A model generated the notes under the pieces. That model was not told where the DNA came from. It was given only the letters and a program-made list of their open reading frames with translations, and did no database searches. Of a DNA stretch of 34,567 nucleotides, positions 15,394 to 23,634 are shown piece after piece. Location: contig CAKZOX010000144.1 in the NCBI GenBank assembly GCA_937138295.1, positions 1-34,567 of the forward strand, written 5' to 3'. How positions within the stretch are numbered: position 1 is the stretch's first letter; every line of letters begins with the position of its first letter. The DNA comes from an uncultured Campylobacteraceae bacterium. GTDB lineage: Bacteria > Campylobacterota > Campylobacteria > Campylobacterales > Arcobacteraceae. The position numbers were made by a program, and so were the translations under genes.

Positions 15394-15849
15394 ATGGAAC
15401 TATTAACAATTGAAGCATTTTTTCAACTTATAATAAATATTATAGCATTTTGAATTATGCTTAAAATATGAACTAAAATATCAAAAAAAGAACACGAAGA
15501 CCAGCTAGCTAAAGAAAGAATTGAATGGGAAGGTGAGAGAGAATTATTAGAAGAACAAATAGATGATTTTGTAAGAAATAACACTTACTGGCAAGATGAG
15601 TATACAAAAGAAAAGAAATCTAACAAAGCTCTTAAAGGTTGGAATACTAAGTATGTTAAGACAATTGAGGGATTAAGAGAAGAAATAGATAAATTAGAAT
15701 ACTGAAGTGATATAATGGAATCATCTATTGAAAACAAAAATAAAAAAATAGACGAAAGTAAAATCCTATCTGAAAAACTACTAACTATGGTTAAGAAAAA
15801 AGACATGGAAGAAGCAAAAGCAATAGTAAAAAAATATTATAAAATGTAA
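15394..15849 (+). CDS. Membrane-anchored coiled-coil protein
   Basis: 151 residues. An N-terminal hydrophobic helix (residues 5-26, IEAFFQLIINIIAFGIMLKI) is followed by about 120 residues of charged coiled coil. Could tether the phage replication machinery to the membrane or act in lysis; nothing decides between these. Confidence 0.6.
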
Positions 15850-15858
15850 TTAAAAGAA

Positions 15859-16044
15859 ATGAAGAATAAATGAGGTGCTCCAAAGAAAGGGAAAGGACAA
15901 ATCGTACAAAAAACTTATACACTTTATCCACAAGACTTACAAAATCTTGAAGATTTAAGATATATTTGGAAATGTAAAAAAACAGAAGTACTTAGAAGAT
16001 TGCTTAGTGAAGGGATTGAAAGAGAAAATAATAAAAAAGTGTAA
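15859..16044 (+). CDS. Ribbon-helix-helix DNA-binding protein
   Basis: 61 residues: a Gly/Lys-rich arm (KNKGGAPKKGKG), a strand QKTYTLYPQDL, then two helices (QNLEDLRYIWK and KKTEVLRRLLSEGIERE). This is the CopG/Arc/MetJ plan with the strand in the usual place. A repressor of the early promoters is plausible; the 16051 promoter starts seven bases after its stop. Confidence 0.72.
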
Positions 16045-16050
16045 AATAAT

Positions 16051-16130
16051 TTGCAATCTATTTAAAAAACAATATAATACTAGTGTAGGTTAATAAAGAC
16101 CTACACTTTTTACAAAATAATAATAACATT
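16051..16130 (+). promoter_or_regulatory. Early-class promoter and hairpin leader (16051)
   Basis: TTGCAA (16051-16056), 16-bp spacer, TATAAT (16073-16078). Perfect 9-bp stem AGTGTAGGT (16082-16090) / ACCTACACT (16099-16107), then TTTTACAAAATAATAATAAC before ATTATG. Confidence 0.85.
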
Positions 16131-16340
16131 ATGAAAAATAATTTAAACCAATTTAATGCATTAGCATTAGCAGTAATGGTTATTACAATGGTTGTAGCAT
16201 TAGCATTTGTTTCAATAGCTTATGTTGAACAAGAAAAAGCGTATAACTGTAATGAAATTCACAACAATAGTGAATACAAAGTAGAAGAACTAAGTGAAGC
16301 AGGGTGTTTTGATGATTTAGATTATATCAATAACCTTTAG
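16131..16340 (+). CDS. 69-residue membrane/secreted protein
   Basis: Residues 9-32 form a hydrophobic helix (ALALAVMVITMVVALAFVSI). The outer segment has two Cys (YNCNEIHNN and AGCFDDL) and is acidic. It heads the operon that contains the anchored lysozyme and could be a holin or superinfection-exclusion protein. No glycine is TGA-coded. Confidence 0.65.
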   Translation: MKNNLNQFNALALAVMVITMVVALAFVSIAYVEQEKAYNCNEIHNNSEYKVEELSEAGCFDDLDYINNL

Positions 16341-16344
16341 AAAG

Positions 16345-16587
16345 ATGAAATATATTATAACTATAACATTTCTACTTACATTTGTTGTGATTTTACATTT
16401 AAGTTGAGTAGAATGAACAGCGCAAAAATTTGATAGATTAATGAATGTAAAATGTAAACAATTATGATGAACAAAAAGATGAAATACAAGCAATACCTGA
16501 TGGGGAGAGGTGTATGCGGAGTGTATCATATTTAAAAATGGAAAAATGGAAAAGATTAGCTTTAAATATTTACCTTATTACAAATAA
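16345..16587 (+). CDS. 80-residue protein with signal-anchor helix
   Basis: N-terminal hydrophobic helix (YIITITFLLTFVVILHLS), then a basic, Cys-containing segment (VKCKQLGGTKRG and VYAECIIF). Two Cys residues are consistent with an extracytoplasmic location, where they could form a disulfide. Unknown function. Confidence 0.6.
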
Positions 16588-16590
16588 AAA

Positions 16591-17343
16591 ATGAGCTACA
16601 AAAACAAATACAGAAATATACCTTGAACAATAGACATATCAGGGAAAAGAACAATAAGAACTATAGACCAAAGAGAAGTACCTTTTAATACTAAGAAGTT
16701 TATGCAAATAATTTGATTATGTATTCTAACAGTTATTCTATTATTAATGATTAATAAGACAGAAGCTAACGACCCGAAATACAAAACAGATATTTGTGAC
16801 ACTAATAAATGTAAAGCAAGAGTTGAAAGACTTAATGAATGCGATTGAGATATTAAATGTGCTGTTAAATTAACACAGGAAGCATCTTATGAACATTTAG
16901 TTAAAGATATAACTAATTTAGAAAAAGAATCGTCTAAGGAAGTAAAACAAGGCTTAAAACAAGCAGTTGAATTTACTGCAAACTTTGAATGATTAAGATT
17001 AAAAGCATATTTCGACTGATATGCAAATAATTCAAATAGATGGTCTATATGTTACGGGACTAAAAGTTATAAATGAGAAACAGCAACAAAAGAAGAATGT
17101 AAGAAAAGAAAAATGGCTGTAATTACTCCTATATATAATAGTATCCCTAATTGTTTTAATGATAGCCAAAAAACAGCACTAACTTCATATATGTACAATA
17201 CTTGAGGATTTCAAATGAATCTTAAATATCATATATCAGAGTGTAGAAAGAAAGATGTTGAATATATTATGAATGTTTACGGTTGGAATAAAGAATTAAT
17301 ACCAAGAAGAAAAGCAGAATTAGTTAAATATCATAGAAATTAA
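16591..17343 (+). CDS. Membrane-anchored GH24-type lysozyme
   Basis: 250 residues. A basic N-terminal cytoplasmic segment, one hydrophobic helix at about residues 37-53 (KFMQIIGLCILTVILLLMIN), a charged Cys-bearing linker (residues 60-120), then a GH24-like domain: NFEGLRLKAYFDGY with likely catalytic Glu133, SICYGTKSYKGETATKEE, then helix NSIPNCFNDSQKTALTSYMY and GWNKELIPRRKAELVKY. The single N-terminal helix suggests a SAR-endolysin-like or membrane-tethered enzyme that cuts peptidoglycan. Its position among early genes, far from the CHAP cluster, is unusual for a lysis gene. Confidence 0.82.
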
Positions 17344-17347
17344 AATT

Positions 17348-17518
17348 ATGAAAGAATTAAGTAAATTACAGAAACTACAAATAAAAAGAGATTTTCACTT
17401 ACAATATTCACAACATTGAGGATTAATGAGTGATGCTATAATACAAGGTTTAAATAAATTAATCGAACAAGAAAAATGAAACCACTATGGATTAGACCAA
17501 GAGAGAATTGAGAAATAG
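17348..17518 (+). CDS. 56-residue protein, unknown
   Basis: KLQKLQIKRDFHLQYSQHGG... helical with His residues and three glycines, two by TGA. Overlaps the next gene by 43 bases in another frame. Confidence 0.5.
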
Positions 17519-17679
17519 AAATAACTGTATCTACTAGAGAAGGTTCAAGACCAGTACACATGGCAGATAGTGAAGCAGATAGGTTATTGACTGAACCTGA
17601 TTATCAAAAACTACAAGCAGAACTACAAGAAAGATATTGATTCTTATTTAGAGATAAGGTTAATAAAATATTAGACTAA
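17476..17679 (+). CDS. 67-residue protein, unknown
   Basis: MKPLWIRPRENGEIEITVST... beta-rich start, helical C-terminus (EPDYQKLQAELQERYGFLF). Overlap with the upstream gene suggests coupling. No recognised family. Confidence 0.6.
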
Positions 17680-17701
17680 TTTATATATTAATAACATAGG
17701 T

Positions 17702-17911
17702 ATGAAAACTATATCAAAAATACTACAAATAAATTGATTTTACAAAAAGTGAAATGTTTATGATAGAGATGATTGAATACAAGTAAATATATTAAAAAAT
17801 GCAATAAGAATGGATGACTGAGATAATGAGCCAAACTTATATGATTTTAAAAACAAATATGAACTTATTTGATTTTTAGTTCTAAGGTGAATAATTAATA
17901 GATTATTTTAA
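17702..17911 (+). CDS. 69-residue protein, unknown
   Basis: KTISKILQINGFYKKGNVYD ... with seven TGA glycines in 69 residues, ending in a hydrophobic helix (YELIGFLVLRGIINRLF) that could associate with a membrane. Confidence 0.55.
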
Positions 17912-17935
17912 CTTATATTATTAAACTATATTAAC

Positions 17936-18112
17936 ATGAATGAATATATGTATGAATCTTATTTTGAAAGGTGATTAAAATATTTTAAAATAGATTGCTA
18001 TGAAGAAGCTATGAGACAATTTATATTAGCAAAAGAATATTGATGAGAAGAAAACTATGATAAATGTGAAAAAGAAATAAATAAATGTGTAGATTTTATT
18101 ATTAAAAATTAA
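17936..18112 (+). CDS. 58-residue TPR-like protein
   Basis: Helix pairs YFERGLKYFKIDCYEEAMRQ and FILAKEYGGEENYDKCEKEI resemble a single tetratricopeptide-like repeat (GLxYFxxxxYxxAxxxFxxA). One repeat alone is weak evidence for a protein-binding role. Confidence 0.5.
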
Positions 18113-18114
18113 CT

Positions 18115-18273
18115 ATGAAAACATTAATAATATTTATTATATGAACTATTCTTACATTTTCTCCTACTATATTCTTTTATTATGTTACTTGAATAACTTC
18201 AGAATATGTTCCTGTAGTGTTTATTATACAAATATTAGTAATATGGGGAGTTTTAGAAGATTTAAAAAAATAA
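18115..18273 (+). CDS. 52-residue two-helix membrane protein
   Basis: Two hydrophobic helices, IIFIIGTILTFSPTIFFYYV and VPVVFIIQILVIWGVL, separated by a short polar turn and ending EDLKK. Topology fits a small class II-type holin, but placement in an early operon leaves this open. Confidence 0.55.
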
Positions 18274-18275
18274 TT

Positions 18276-18488
18276 ATGAAAGAAATACCAAACAACTGGT
18301 CAATAGAAAAATGGGAAGAAAACAAAGAACTTGCCCAAGAAATACTAGATAGCTGAGAAGAACTATGTTTAGCTACTAAGGTTAAAATAGAACAAGTGTT
18401 AGGAATTAGAGAGAAACCAAATGAAGAACAAGTAAAAAAGTTTAGAAGTAGATTATTAATTAACTTACTAGGAGAATGAAACCAATAG
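18276..18488 (+). CDS. 70-residue acidic protein, unknown
   Basis: NNWSIEKWEENKELAQEILD and a second helix (EQVKKFRSRLLINLLGEG). Overlaps the next gene by 13 bases. Confidence 0.6.
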
Positions 18489-18901
18489 AACAATTACAAG
18501 AAATACTATGTGAAGTAGAGAGTGTAGAGAAAGATGTGAAGGAGTTAAGGTTTGGGTGTGAATTTAGTGCCTTATGAGCTAAACAAAGATTTACCGAATT
18601 AGACCAATGATGTATCTATATTAATAAATGATGAGAATTAGTATATGATACAGATGAATATTGAGAAGTTCATTGTAAAATACTCTGAAACCCTCTATCA
18701 CTAAAACATCTAATGATGTATTGTAATGAGAAAGGAATAAATTTAATTACACAATGAGAATGGATTTTTAGTTTAGAAAAATGACAAAAATTAACACCAA
18801 AATCAAAACTAGAAATTGTGACTAAATACGACATCACAAAACCACTATACCAACAATCAGACGAAGTGCTAGAAAAGATATTTAATTTTTTAAAAGGATA
18901 G
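18476..18901 (+). CDS. 141-residue protein, unknown
   Basis: Helical start (EQLQEILCEVESVEKDVKEL), then a beta-rich core with nine TGA glycines (GCIYINKGGELVYDTDEYGE) and a helical end. The helix-then-beta layout and length suggest a globular early protein; no motif assigns it. Confidence 0.65.
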
Positions 18902-18902
18902 A

Positions 18903-19262
18903 ATGAAAACATACAGATTAAAAAAAGATATTATAGGTGCTAAGAAGTGAATGGAGTTCGGGTATTCTTATGGCGAAATAACTTGACAAATTGCAGTTGA
19001 ATGAAAAAGCTTATGACAAGTAATGGGTTTAATAAGAGCAGTTTGAATAGAGAATACAGAATACTTTGAGAAAGTGAAAGAAGTTGAATTTAAGGTGGGG
19101 GATTATGCAGTTTATGGAAATAATTCTTATACTGATTATATTAAATATATAAAAATAGATGGTATCACTATATATAATGATTGAGATATTTTTTATAACT
19201 GATATAAACCAGAAGATTTAAGAAAACCAACACAAGAAGAATTAAATTTATATTTTAGATAA
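18903..19262 (+). CDS. 119-residue beta-rich protein, unknown
   Basis: N-terminal KKDIIGAKKGMEFGYSYGE ... then VEFKVGDYAVYGNNSYTDY, KYIKIDGITIYNDGDIFYNG and a helical end with YKPEDLRKPTQEELNLYF. The FKVGDYAVY segment recalls small barrel domains of phage proteins of unknown function. Confidence 0.65.
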
Positions 19263-19268
19263 GAGGTA

Positions 19269-19373
19269 ATGAAACACAAACCAATAATTAAATACTGCTA
19301 CTGTGATGAATGTATGAAAGAATATAAACTTAATAATAAACCAATATGAACAACTTCCACGACAAAGAAGTAA
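19269..19373 (+). CDS. 34-residue Cys-cluster peptide
   Basis: KYCYCDECMKEYK holds a CxC-x2-C cluster that may bind zinc. One of few genes with a Shine-Dalgarno-like AGAGGT, two bases before ATG. Overlaps the next gene by 28 bases. Confidence 0.45.
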
Positions 19374-19507
19374 GCGATTGTGTTGATGAGTCAATGAAAT
19401 TAATTAGTGAACTAGAACAAGAAATACAAAGCCCACAAGTAATAATGGCAATTGAAGAAGAAAAAGAAGCAATTGAATTAATGCTAAGTTGGGTTGATAA
19501 ACATTAA
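19346..19507 (+). CDS. 53-residue acidic protein, unknown
   Basis: Acidic helix (LISELEQEIQSPQVIMAIEE) with no glycine. Last gene of the early block, its 3' end containing the -35 of the next promoter. Confidence 0.5.
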   Translation: MNNFHDKEVSDCVDESMKLISELEQEIQSPQVIMAIEEEKEAIELMLSWVDKH

Positions 19508-19558
19508 AAAATAAGTATACTTATAACATAAGATAGCTAATTCGAATACAGCTATCTT
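19494..19558 (+). promoter_or_regulatory. Promoter and 5' hairpin of the terminase operon
   Basis: TTGATA (19494-19499), 16-bp spacer, TATACT (19516-19521). A perfect 9-bp stem AAGATAGCT (19530-19538) / AGCTATCTT (19550-19558) with an 11-base loop lies at the predicted start. Confidence 0.72.
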
Positions 19559-19563
19559 TAACA

Positions 19564-19797
19564 ACAGAGGGGATTTTTACTCCTGGTAAATTCATTTTAA
19601 TCCCTCTAATTCATACCACCTAGCATGCTTATTTTCATAAAAACCTTAATGAGATGTAAAAGGCTCAATACTTACTCTGTAAGCTCGTTAGGGATTAACT
19701 ACTCATAAGCAGTAGTAAAAGACGGTAGTTAATAGATTTTAACTTACAAAGTAGGTGAGCTTGGTGGTGTGAGTTTTTACAAATTAAATAGAATATT
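19564..19797 (+). ncRNA. Large structured leader RNA upstream of terminase genes
   Basis: No gene in 290 bases, but extensive pairing. First comes a hairpin AGAGGG(G)ATT/AATCCCTCT (19566-19608). Then TCATACCACC (19611-19620) closes with GGTGGTGTGA (19763-19772), ten pairs with one G-U. Directly stacked on it is AAGCTC (19681-19686) / GAGCTT (19757-19762). Inside are TTAT-TTTC-ATAA, ACCTT/AAGG, CTTAC/GTAAG and ATTAACTAC/GTAGTTAAT (19694-19702/19725-19733). The closing stem is followed by TTTTTACAAATTAAATAG and ATTATG, the same leader tail as simple hairpin leaders, so the domain seems to replace that hairpin. Confidence 0.68.
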
Positions 19798-19929
19798 ATG
19801 GAGAATACTATAGTGTACGAAACTCATTGTATAACTAACCTTAGTAATGAACTAAGTGAAGTAAAACAAGAATTAGTAGAACAACACTTAAACGAAATTA
19901 ATAGAAAATTTAAATTATTAATAGATTAA
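19798..19929 (+). CDS. 43-residue peptide, unknown
   Basis: First coding unit after the structured leader: METHC-like start (MENTIVYETHCITNLSNELS) and a charged helix. One base separates it from the terminase small subunit. Unknown. Confidence 0.55.
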   Translation: MENTIVYETHCITNLSNELSEVKQELVEQHLNEINRKFKLLID

Positions 19930-19930
19930 T

Positions 19931-20467
19931 ATGATTGAAACAAATAACTCAAATGAAACTATAAAACCAAAAGTATCAAAGACTGGGAAAATTATTAGTC
20001 CAAATAATCCAAACCAAAACCCCGATAAACAATGAGGGAGAACAAGTAAGTTATCTTGATTCGTTGAAGCATTTGAAGAATTAATGAAAACCAATGAAAA
20101 TGATGTTATCTATTTAACAGATGATGAATTAAGAGAATCTTGTAATGAACTACTTGAAGAAAAGGCCCAAATAAGCGAAGCAACTTTTAAATCATGGAAA
20201 GCAGGGACGCAAGAAAACAATATTGACTATTTCAGGTTTCTAGCTCTTTATAAAAAAGCACTTCAAAATCAAAAGAGAAATCTGTTTACAAAATTACAAG
20301 ACGACCCTCAAGCATGGCAAAGATTCGCTTGGATTATTGAGAGGAAGTTTAGTGAATGGAATCTAAAACAAATTAGTGAGAATATAAATAAGAACACTAA
20401 TGTGAACCACGAAGTAGAAGACACTGGAGAATTTAAAGACCTTTTAAAAGATAACTGATTAATATAA
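19931..20467 (+). CDS. terS: Terminase small subunit (putative)
   Basis: 178 residues. A basic, Pro/Asn-rich N-terminal arm (PNNPNQNPDKQGGRTSKLSG) precedes a helix-turn-helix-like region (ELLEEKAQISEATFKSWKAG) and helices DYFRFLALYKKALQNQKRNL and AWQRFAWIIERKFSEWNL. The pattern of arm, HTH and then an oligomerisation helix with an ...ERKF-x-x-W end is typical of small terminases, which bind the packaging site. The large subunit lies 1.5 kb downstream. The true start at 19931 (not the internal ATG at 20084) requires TGA=Gly. Confidence 0.72.
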
Positions 20468-20685
20468 TGAATTTACCTGACAATATAAAAGCTACTATCA
20501 CTATTATTTGGAAGTCACAAGATAAAGCAGTTCAACTATGAGAAGAACTAATCGCTGAATGATTTATATTTAAAAAGAAGTGAAAGTATGTAAAAGATAA
20601 GCTAACATTTAAAGTGGCTTACAATGAAGATATAAAAGAGGAGTTCCAAAGAGAAGTAAAGTTTGATGAGATTAAAAAGAAATAA
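20467..20685 (+). CDS. 72-residue protein, unknown
   Basis: Starts on the last base of the small terminase stop (TAATG). LPDNIKATITIIWKSQDKAV... mixed, then Lys-rich (FIFKKKGKYVKDKLTFKV). Unknown. Confidence 0.6.
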
Positions 20686-20703
20686 TATTTAATAATAAAA
20701 AAC

Positions 20704-20874
20704 ATGGAAACTATATTAGGACTAATTGGATTATATATGTTATATTCAGTAGTACACTTCGGAATAGTACAACATAAGAAAGCATACATTGAAAGAACAG
20801 GATACGAAAGATTTATTACTTGGTTCGGAATTGTAGTAATTGCAATTATATTCTTAGATGTAATGTTTGGATAG
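20704..20874 (+). CDS. 56-residue two-helix membrane protein
   Basis: Hydrophobic helices ILGLIGLYMLYSVVHFGIV and FITWFGIVVIAIIFLDVMF around a basic loop (QHKKAYIERTG). Its TAG stop is at the terminator stem. Holin-like topology; no glycine is TGA-coded. Confidence 0.6.
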   Translation: METILGLIGLYMLYSVVHFGIVQHKKAYIERTGYERFITWFGIVVIAIIFLDVMFG

Positions 20875-20895
20875 ACTCGAAAGGGTCTTTTTTTT
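20873..20895 (+). terminator. Intrinsic terminator
   Basis: AGACTC/GGGTCT with a GAAA tetraloop (20873-20888) and an eight-T run. Confidence 0.9.
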
Positions 20896-20941
20896 GTACT
20901 TGAATTAACGCTAACCCGAGCCAAAAGTAAACAAAATGTAC

Positions 20942-21048
20942 AAAAAAGTATAAAAAAGTCTAAAAAAGATTTGCATTATTAAATAAAAACAATATAATAC
21001 TTGTGTACTTAAGAAGTACAAACACTTTTACAAAATAAATTATAGATT
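20942..21048 (+). promoter_or_regulatory. Early-class promoter with phased A-tracts and hairpin leader
   Basis: Three A6 tracts at 20942-20947, 20952-20957 and 20962-20967 repeat every 10 bp directly upstream of TTGCAT (20971-20976), 16-bp spacer and TATAAT (20993-20998). Such phasing bends DNA and can act like an UP element. Stem TGTACTT/AAGTACA (21004-21010/21014-21020) follows, then TTTTACAAAATAAATTATAG before ATTATG. Confidence 0.85.
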
Positions 21049-21225
21049 ATGAAAACTACAATATTAAAATTTATCGAAGCTAGAAATACTACTGAAAACG
21101 AAACTCCTGTAACTGACAAAGAAATTATTTCTACATTAAATTATATCAAAGATACTAACAAAGAACAAATTACTAAAAACTTAGCTAAAAACTACATTGA
21201 ACATATTGAAGCATTTGGATTATAA
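21049..21225 (+). CDS. 58-residue protein, unknown, single-gene transcript
   Basis: KTTILKFIEARNTTENETPV then helical (YIKDTNKEQITKNLAKNYIE), with one glycine coded GGA. It has a strong, bent promoter to itself and no close downstream gene, so it may be an abundant early protein. More canonical codons than its neighbours. Unknown family. Confidence 0.65.
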   Translation: MKTTILKFIEARNTTENETPVTDKEIISTLNYIKDTNKEQITKNLAKNYIEHIEAFGL

Positions 21226-21258
21226 TATTTAAGTATATAGTAAAGTCAATTTAGTTAC

Positions 21259-21436
21259 TTGAATTAAGGAGTAAGAGAATAGAATAAAAACAGACTTTAA
21301 ATATGTTGATTATAGTGCTGAAAAGTCCTAAATTAGCATACTACTTTAAAGTATAAAAAACGGTTATAGATTTGACTCAGAGTAGAAAAAAGATACAATA
21401 AAAAAGAGATAGCTCGCAAAAACTTCTCTTTTAAAT
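21259..21436 (+). ncRNA. Possible small RNA with long hairpin and terminator
   Basis: A weak promoter (TTGAAT at 21259-21264, 15-bp spacer, TAGAAT at 21280-21285) precedes ACTTTAAA (21294-21301), exactly complementary to TTTAAAGT (21345-21352), extended inward by TATG/CATA and TGCT/AGCA. AAAAGAGA (21402-21409) pairs with TCTCTTTT (21425-21432) as a terminator. There is no convincing open frame. It could be an independent sRNA of about 145 nt or a long leader for the gene at 21457. Confidence 0.45.
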
Positions 21437-21456
21437 TTGTTTAATGTATAACTTAA

Positions 21457-21939
21457 ATGTATGAAAAACACTCAATAAGTCAAGAGAAATTATGAAAAAT
21501 ATCAAGAGATGACTTAAATAAGTATGTTAACTTAGAAACTTGAGAGGTTTTAGATATTACTATCAGTAAAAAACAAAGCTCAAGTGTTTATATAAAACTA
21601 AACTATAAATTTGCAATGATTAATAAAGATATAGACCATAAACTATTAATAAAAGACTTATGACCTACTTATTATGGGTATTTGTTATTGTTAGTAACTC
21701 ACATGAAGACTGACAATAGAATAGATTATTCTTTGTTATGATTAGAAAAACCTTGATTAAATAAACTAAAAGGGATATTTAAAAAGAAAGGGATAATTTT
21801 ATGGTTAAGATTGCATAATAGAAAAAATAATGAATACTTTGTAAATCCTTATATTAGTTCTTATGATAGAAAAGTGTCGCTTGAATTAGTAAAAGAGTTT
21901 GCAGAAGTTAATGAGAGAATATTTAATATTAAACTATAA
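21457..21939 (+). CDS. Winged-helix protein (RepL-like or regulatory)
   Basis: 160 residues. The central region LGPTYYGYLLLLVTHMKTDN, DYSLLGLEKPGLNKLKGIFK, KKGIILWLRLHNRK, EYFVNPYISSYDRKVSLELV reads as a winged helix: helix, recognition helix, KKGI wing, then FxxNPYI. The FVNPYI ending is shared with several plasmid replication initiators and phage regulators. Located just before the terminase large subunit. DNA binding likely; the exact role is open. Confidence 0.55.
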
Positions 21940-21963
21940 TTAACACATAACATAATATAAATT

Positions 21964-23625
21964 ATGGATAAAAACATTTATGAGTTATTCCAAGATAAAG
22001 AAAGTAGATATAAGTTATGTAGAGATAGTTTGTATCTTTTTGGTATTTACTATTATAGAAAATATTTTACTCATAAGAGTCCACAATTTCATAAAGACAG
22101 ATGTAAGGTTGCACAAAAGTTAGGTAAGAATTGAGAGCCTAGATTTTTTGTAGATTGTGAGTTTAGATGAGGCGCTAAAACTTCATGGGAAAAGATAGAC
22201 TTTGCAAGAAGAATATGTTATTGAGAAAGGAAAATGATGTTGTACGGTTCAGTAGATAAAAGAAACGCAGAAAATGCACTACTTGATATAGCACTTGAAT
22301 TACAAACAAATGAATTATTAATTAAAGACTTTGGACAGTTGTTCTTCGATAATGATAAGACTGAAAAGAAAAGTAAGAAGTCTTGAATATCTGATTTCCT
22401 TACTTCAAACGGTGTAAGAGTACAGGCCATAACAACGGGGCAACCTATTAGATGATTAATATTCTGACCTAACAGACCAGATTATTTAGTTTATGATGAC
22501 TTTGAAACAAATATCACTAAGAAGTCTACTGCATTAACTAGAAAAGTTATAGAACACTTTGATGAAATGTTACCTGCTATTGCACCACATTGAGTAGTGG
22601 TGTTTCTATGTAATAAGATTAGTGATACTTGAAGTGTTGCGTGGTTATATGATAAATTTGAGAATAACCCTGAATGAGTTATATTTGAAAAGGCAGTAAT
22701 TGAAGAATGAGAAATCACTTGGAAAGATAAGTTTGTTCACACTGATAAAGAAGCTGAAGAAATAAATAAAGACAGACCAAAAGAAAAGAGAATATCAAGT
22801 TTAGAATCTATTAAAAGAACTTTAAATAAAGACTGACGTAAGATATTTGAACAAGAATATTTAAACTTACCTTTAGTAGATTGAGAAAGATTCTTTGATA
22901 TTGAAATGATAGACGATGCACTCGATAGAGCAAAAGAACTAGATTATGTTAGAGACGGTAATTGGAAAATATGGGAAGAATACAATTGAATAGATGAGTA
23001 TAAGATTGGTGCTGATGTATCTGAATGATATTGATTAGATAGTTCGGTTATCCAGGTTATCAATATAAATACATGAGAACAGGCTGCAGAATTTGAAAGT
23101 AATCAAATACCACCTTGAATGCTAGCAGATGAATTAATTGCAGCTAGTCAAAACTACTGAGATTGTACAGTAACACCTGAAAGGAATAGTATCGGTAATG
23201 CTGTTATCACATCTATACAAGAAAAATGACACGGAAACTTATTAACAACTCAAAAAGTAATCAATAAAAAAGGTTGATGAACTGAAAATAGATTTGGTTG
23301 GTATACAAACGCAACAAGTAAAAGTAAAATGTTATTTGATTTACAAAGAGATTTTAACGAATGAGCTTTAATTATTAAATCACTCCCATTACTAAGAGAA
23401 ATGAGGTCTTTTGCTAACTGAGATTTAAACGTTGCACACTTTGATGAAGAAGTATCTAATCACTACGATAGAGTTATGGCTATAGCTATTGCTAACCAAA
23501 CAAAGAACATAGGAGGTCAATTTGCAATAAAACAAAAAAAGATTAATATAGGAGTTGAATCAGCACCGTCTTGAATGGACTTGCAATTCAAGTGAGGTAA
23601 ATTTAGAGCTAAGTTTAAACATTAA
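21964..23625 (+). CDS. terL: Terminase large subunit
   Basis: 553 residues, normal length. The ATPase domain has Walker A CEFRGGAKTSWEK (Lys72, Thr73), with Gly69 coded by TGA and Gly70 by GGC, and Walker B YLVYDDFE (Asp178-Asp179). The C-terminal RNase H-like nuclease has GADVSEGYGLDSSVIQV (Asp351) and HYDRVMAIAIAN near residue 500, supplying the late acidic residue. It packages DNA into proheads and cuts it. Its 26-bp spacing from the winged-helix gene and 9-bp spacing to the portal match a packaging operon. This gene is one of the best proofs of the code, since Walker A fails with Trp at TGA. Confidence 0.95.
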
Positions 23626-23634
23626 AAATAAATC

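Noticed and set aside
19529-19559. T-loop-like AATTCGAATA hairpin as part of a tRNA
   Set aside because: It is a stand-alone 5' leader hairpin just after a promoter; the remaining tRNA arms are absent.
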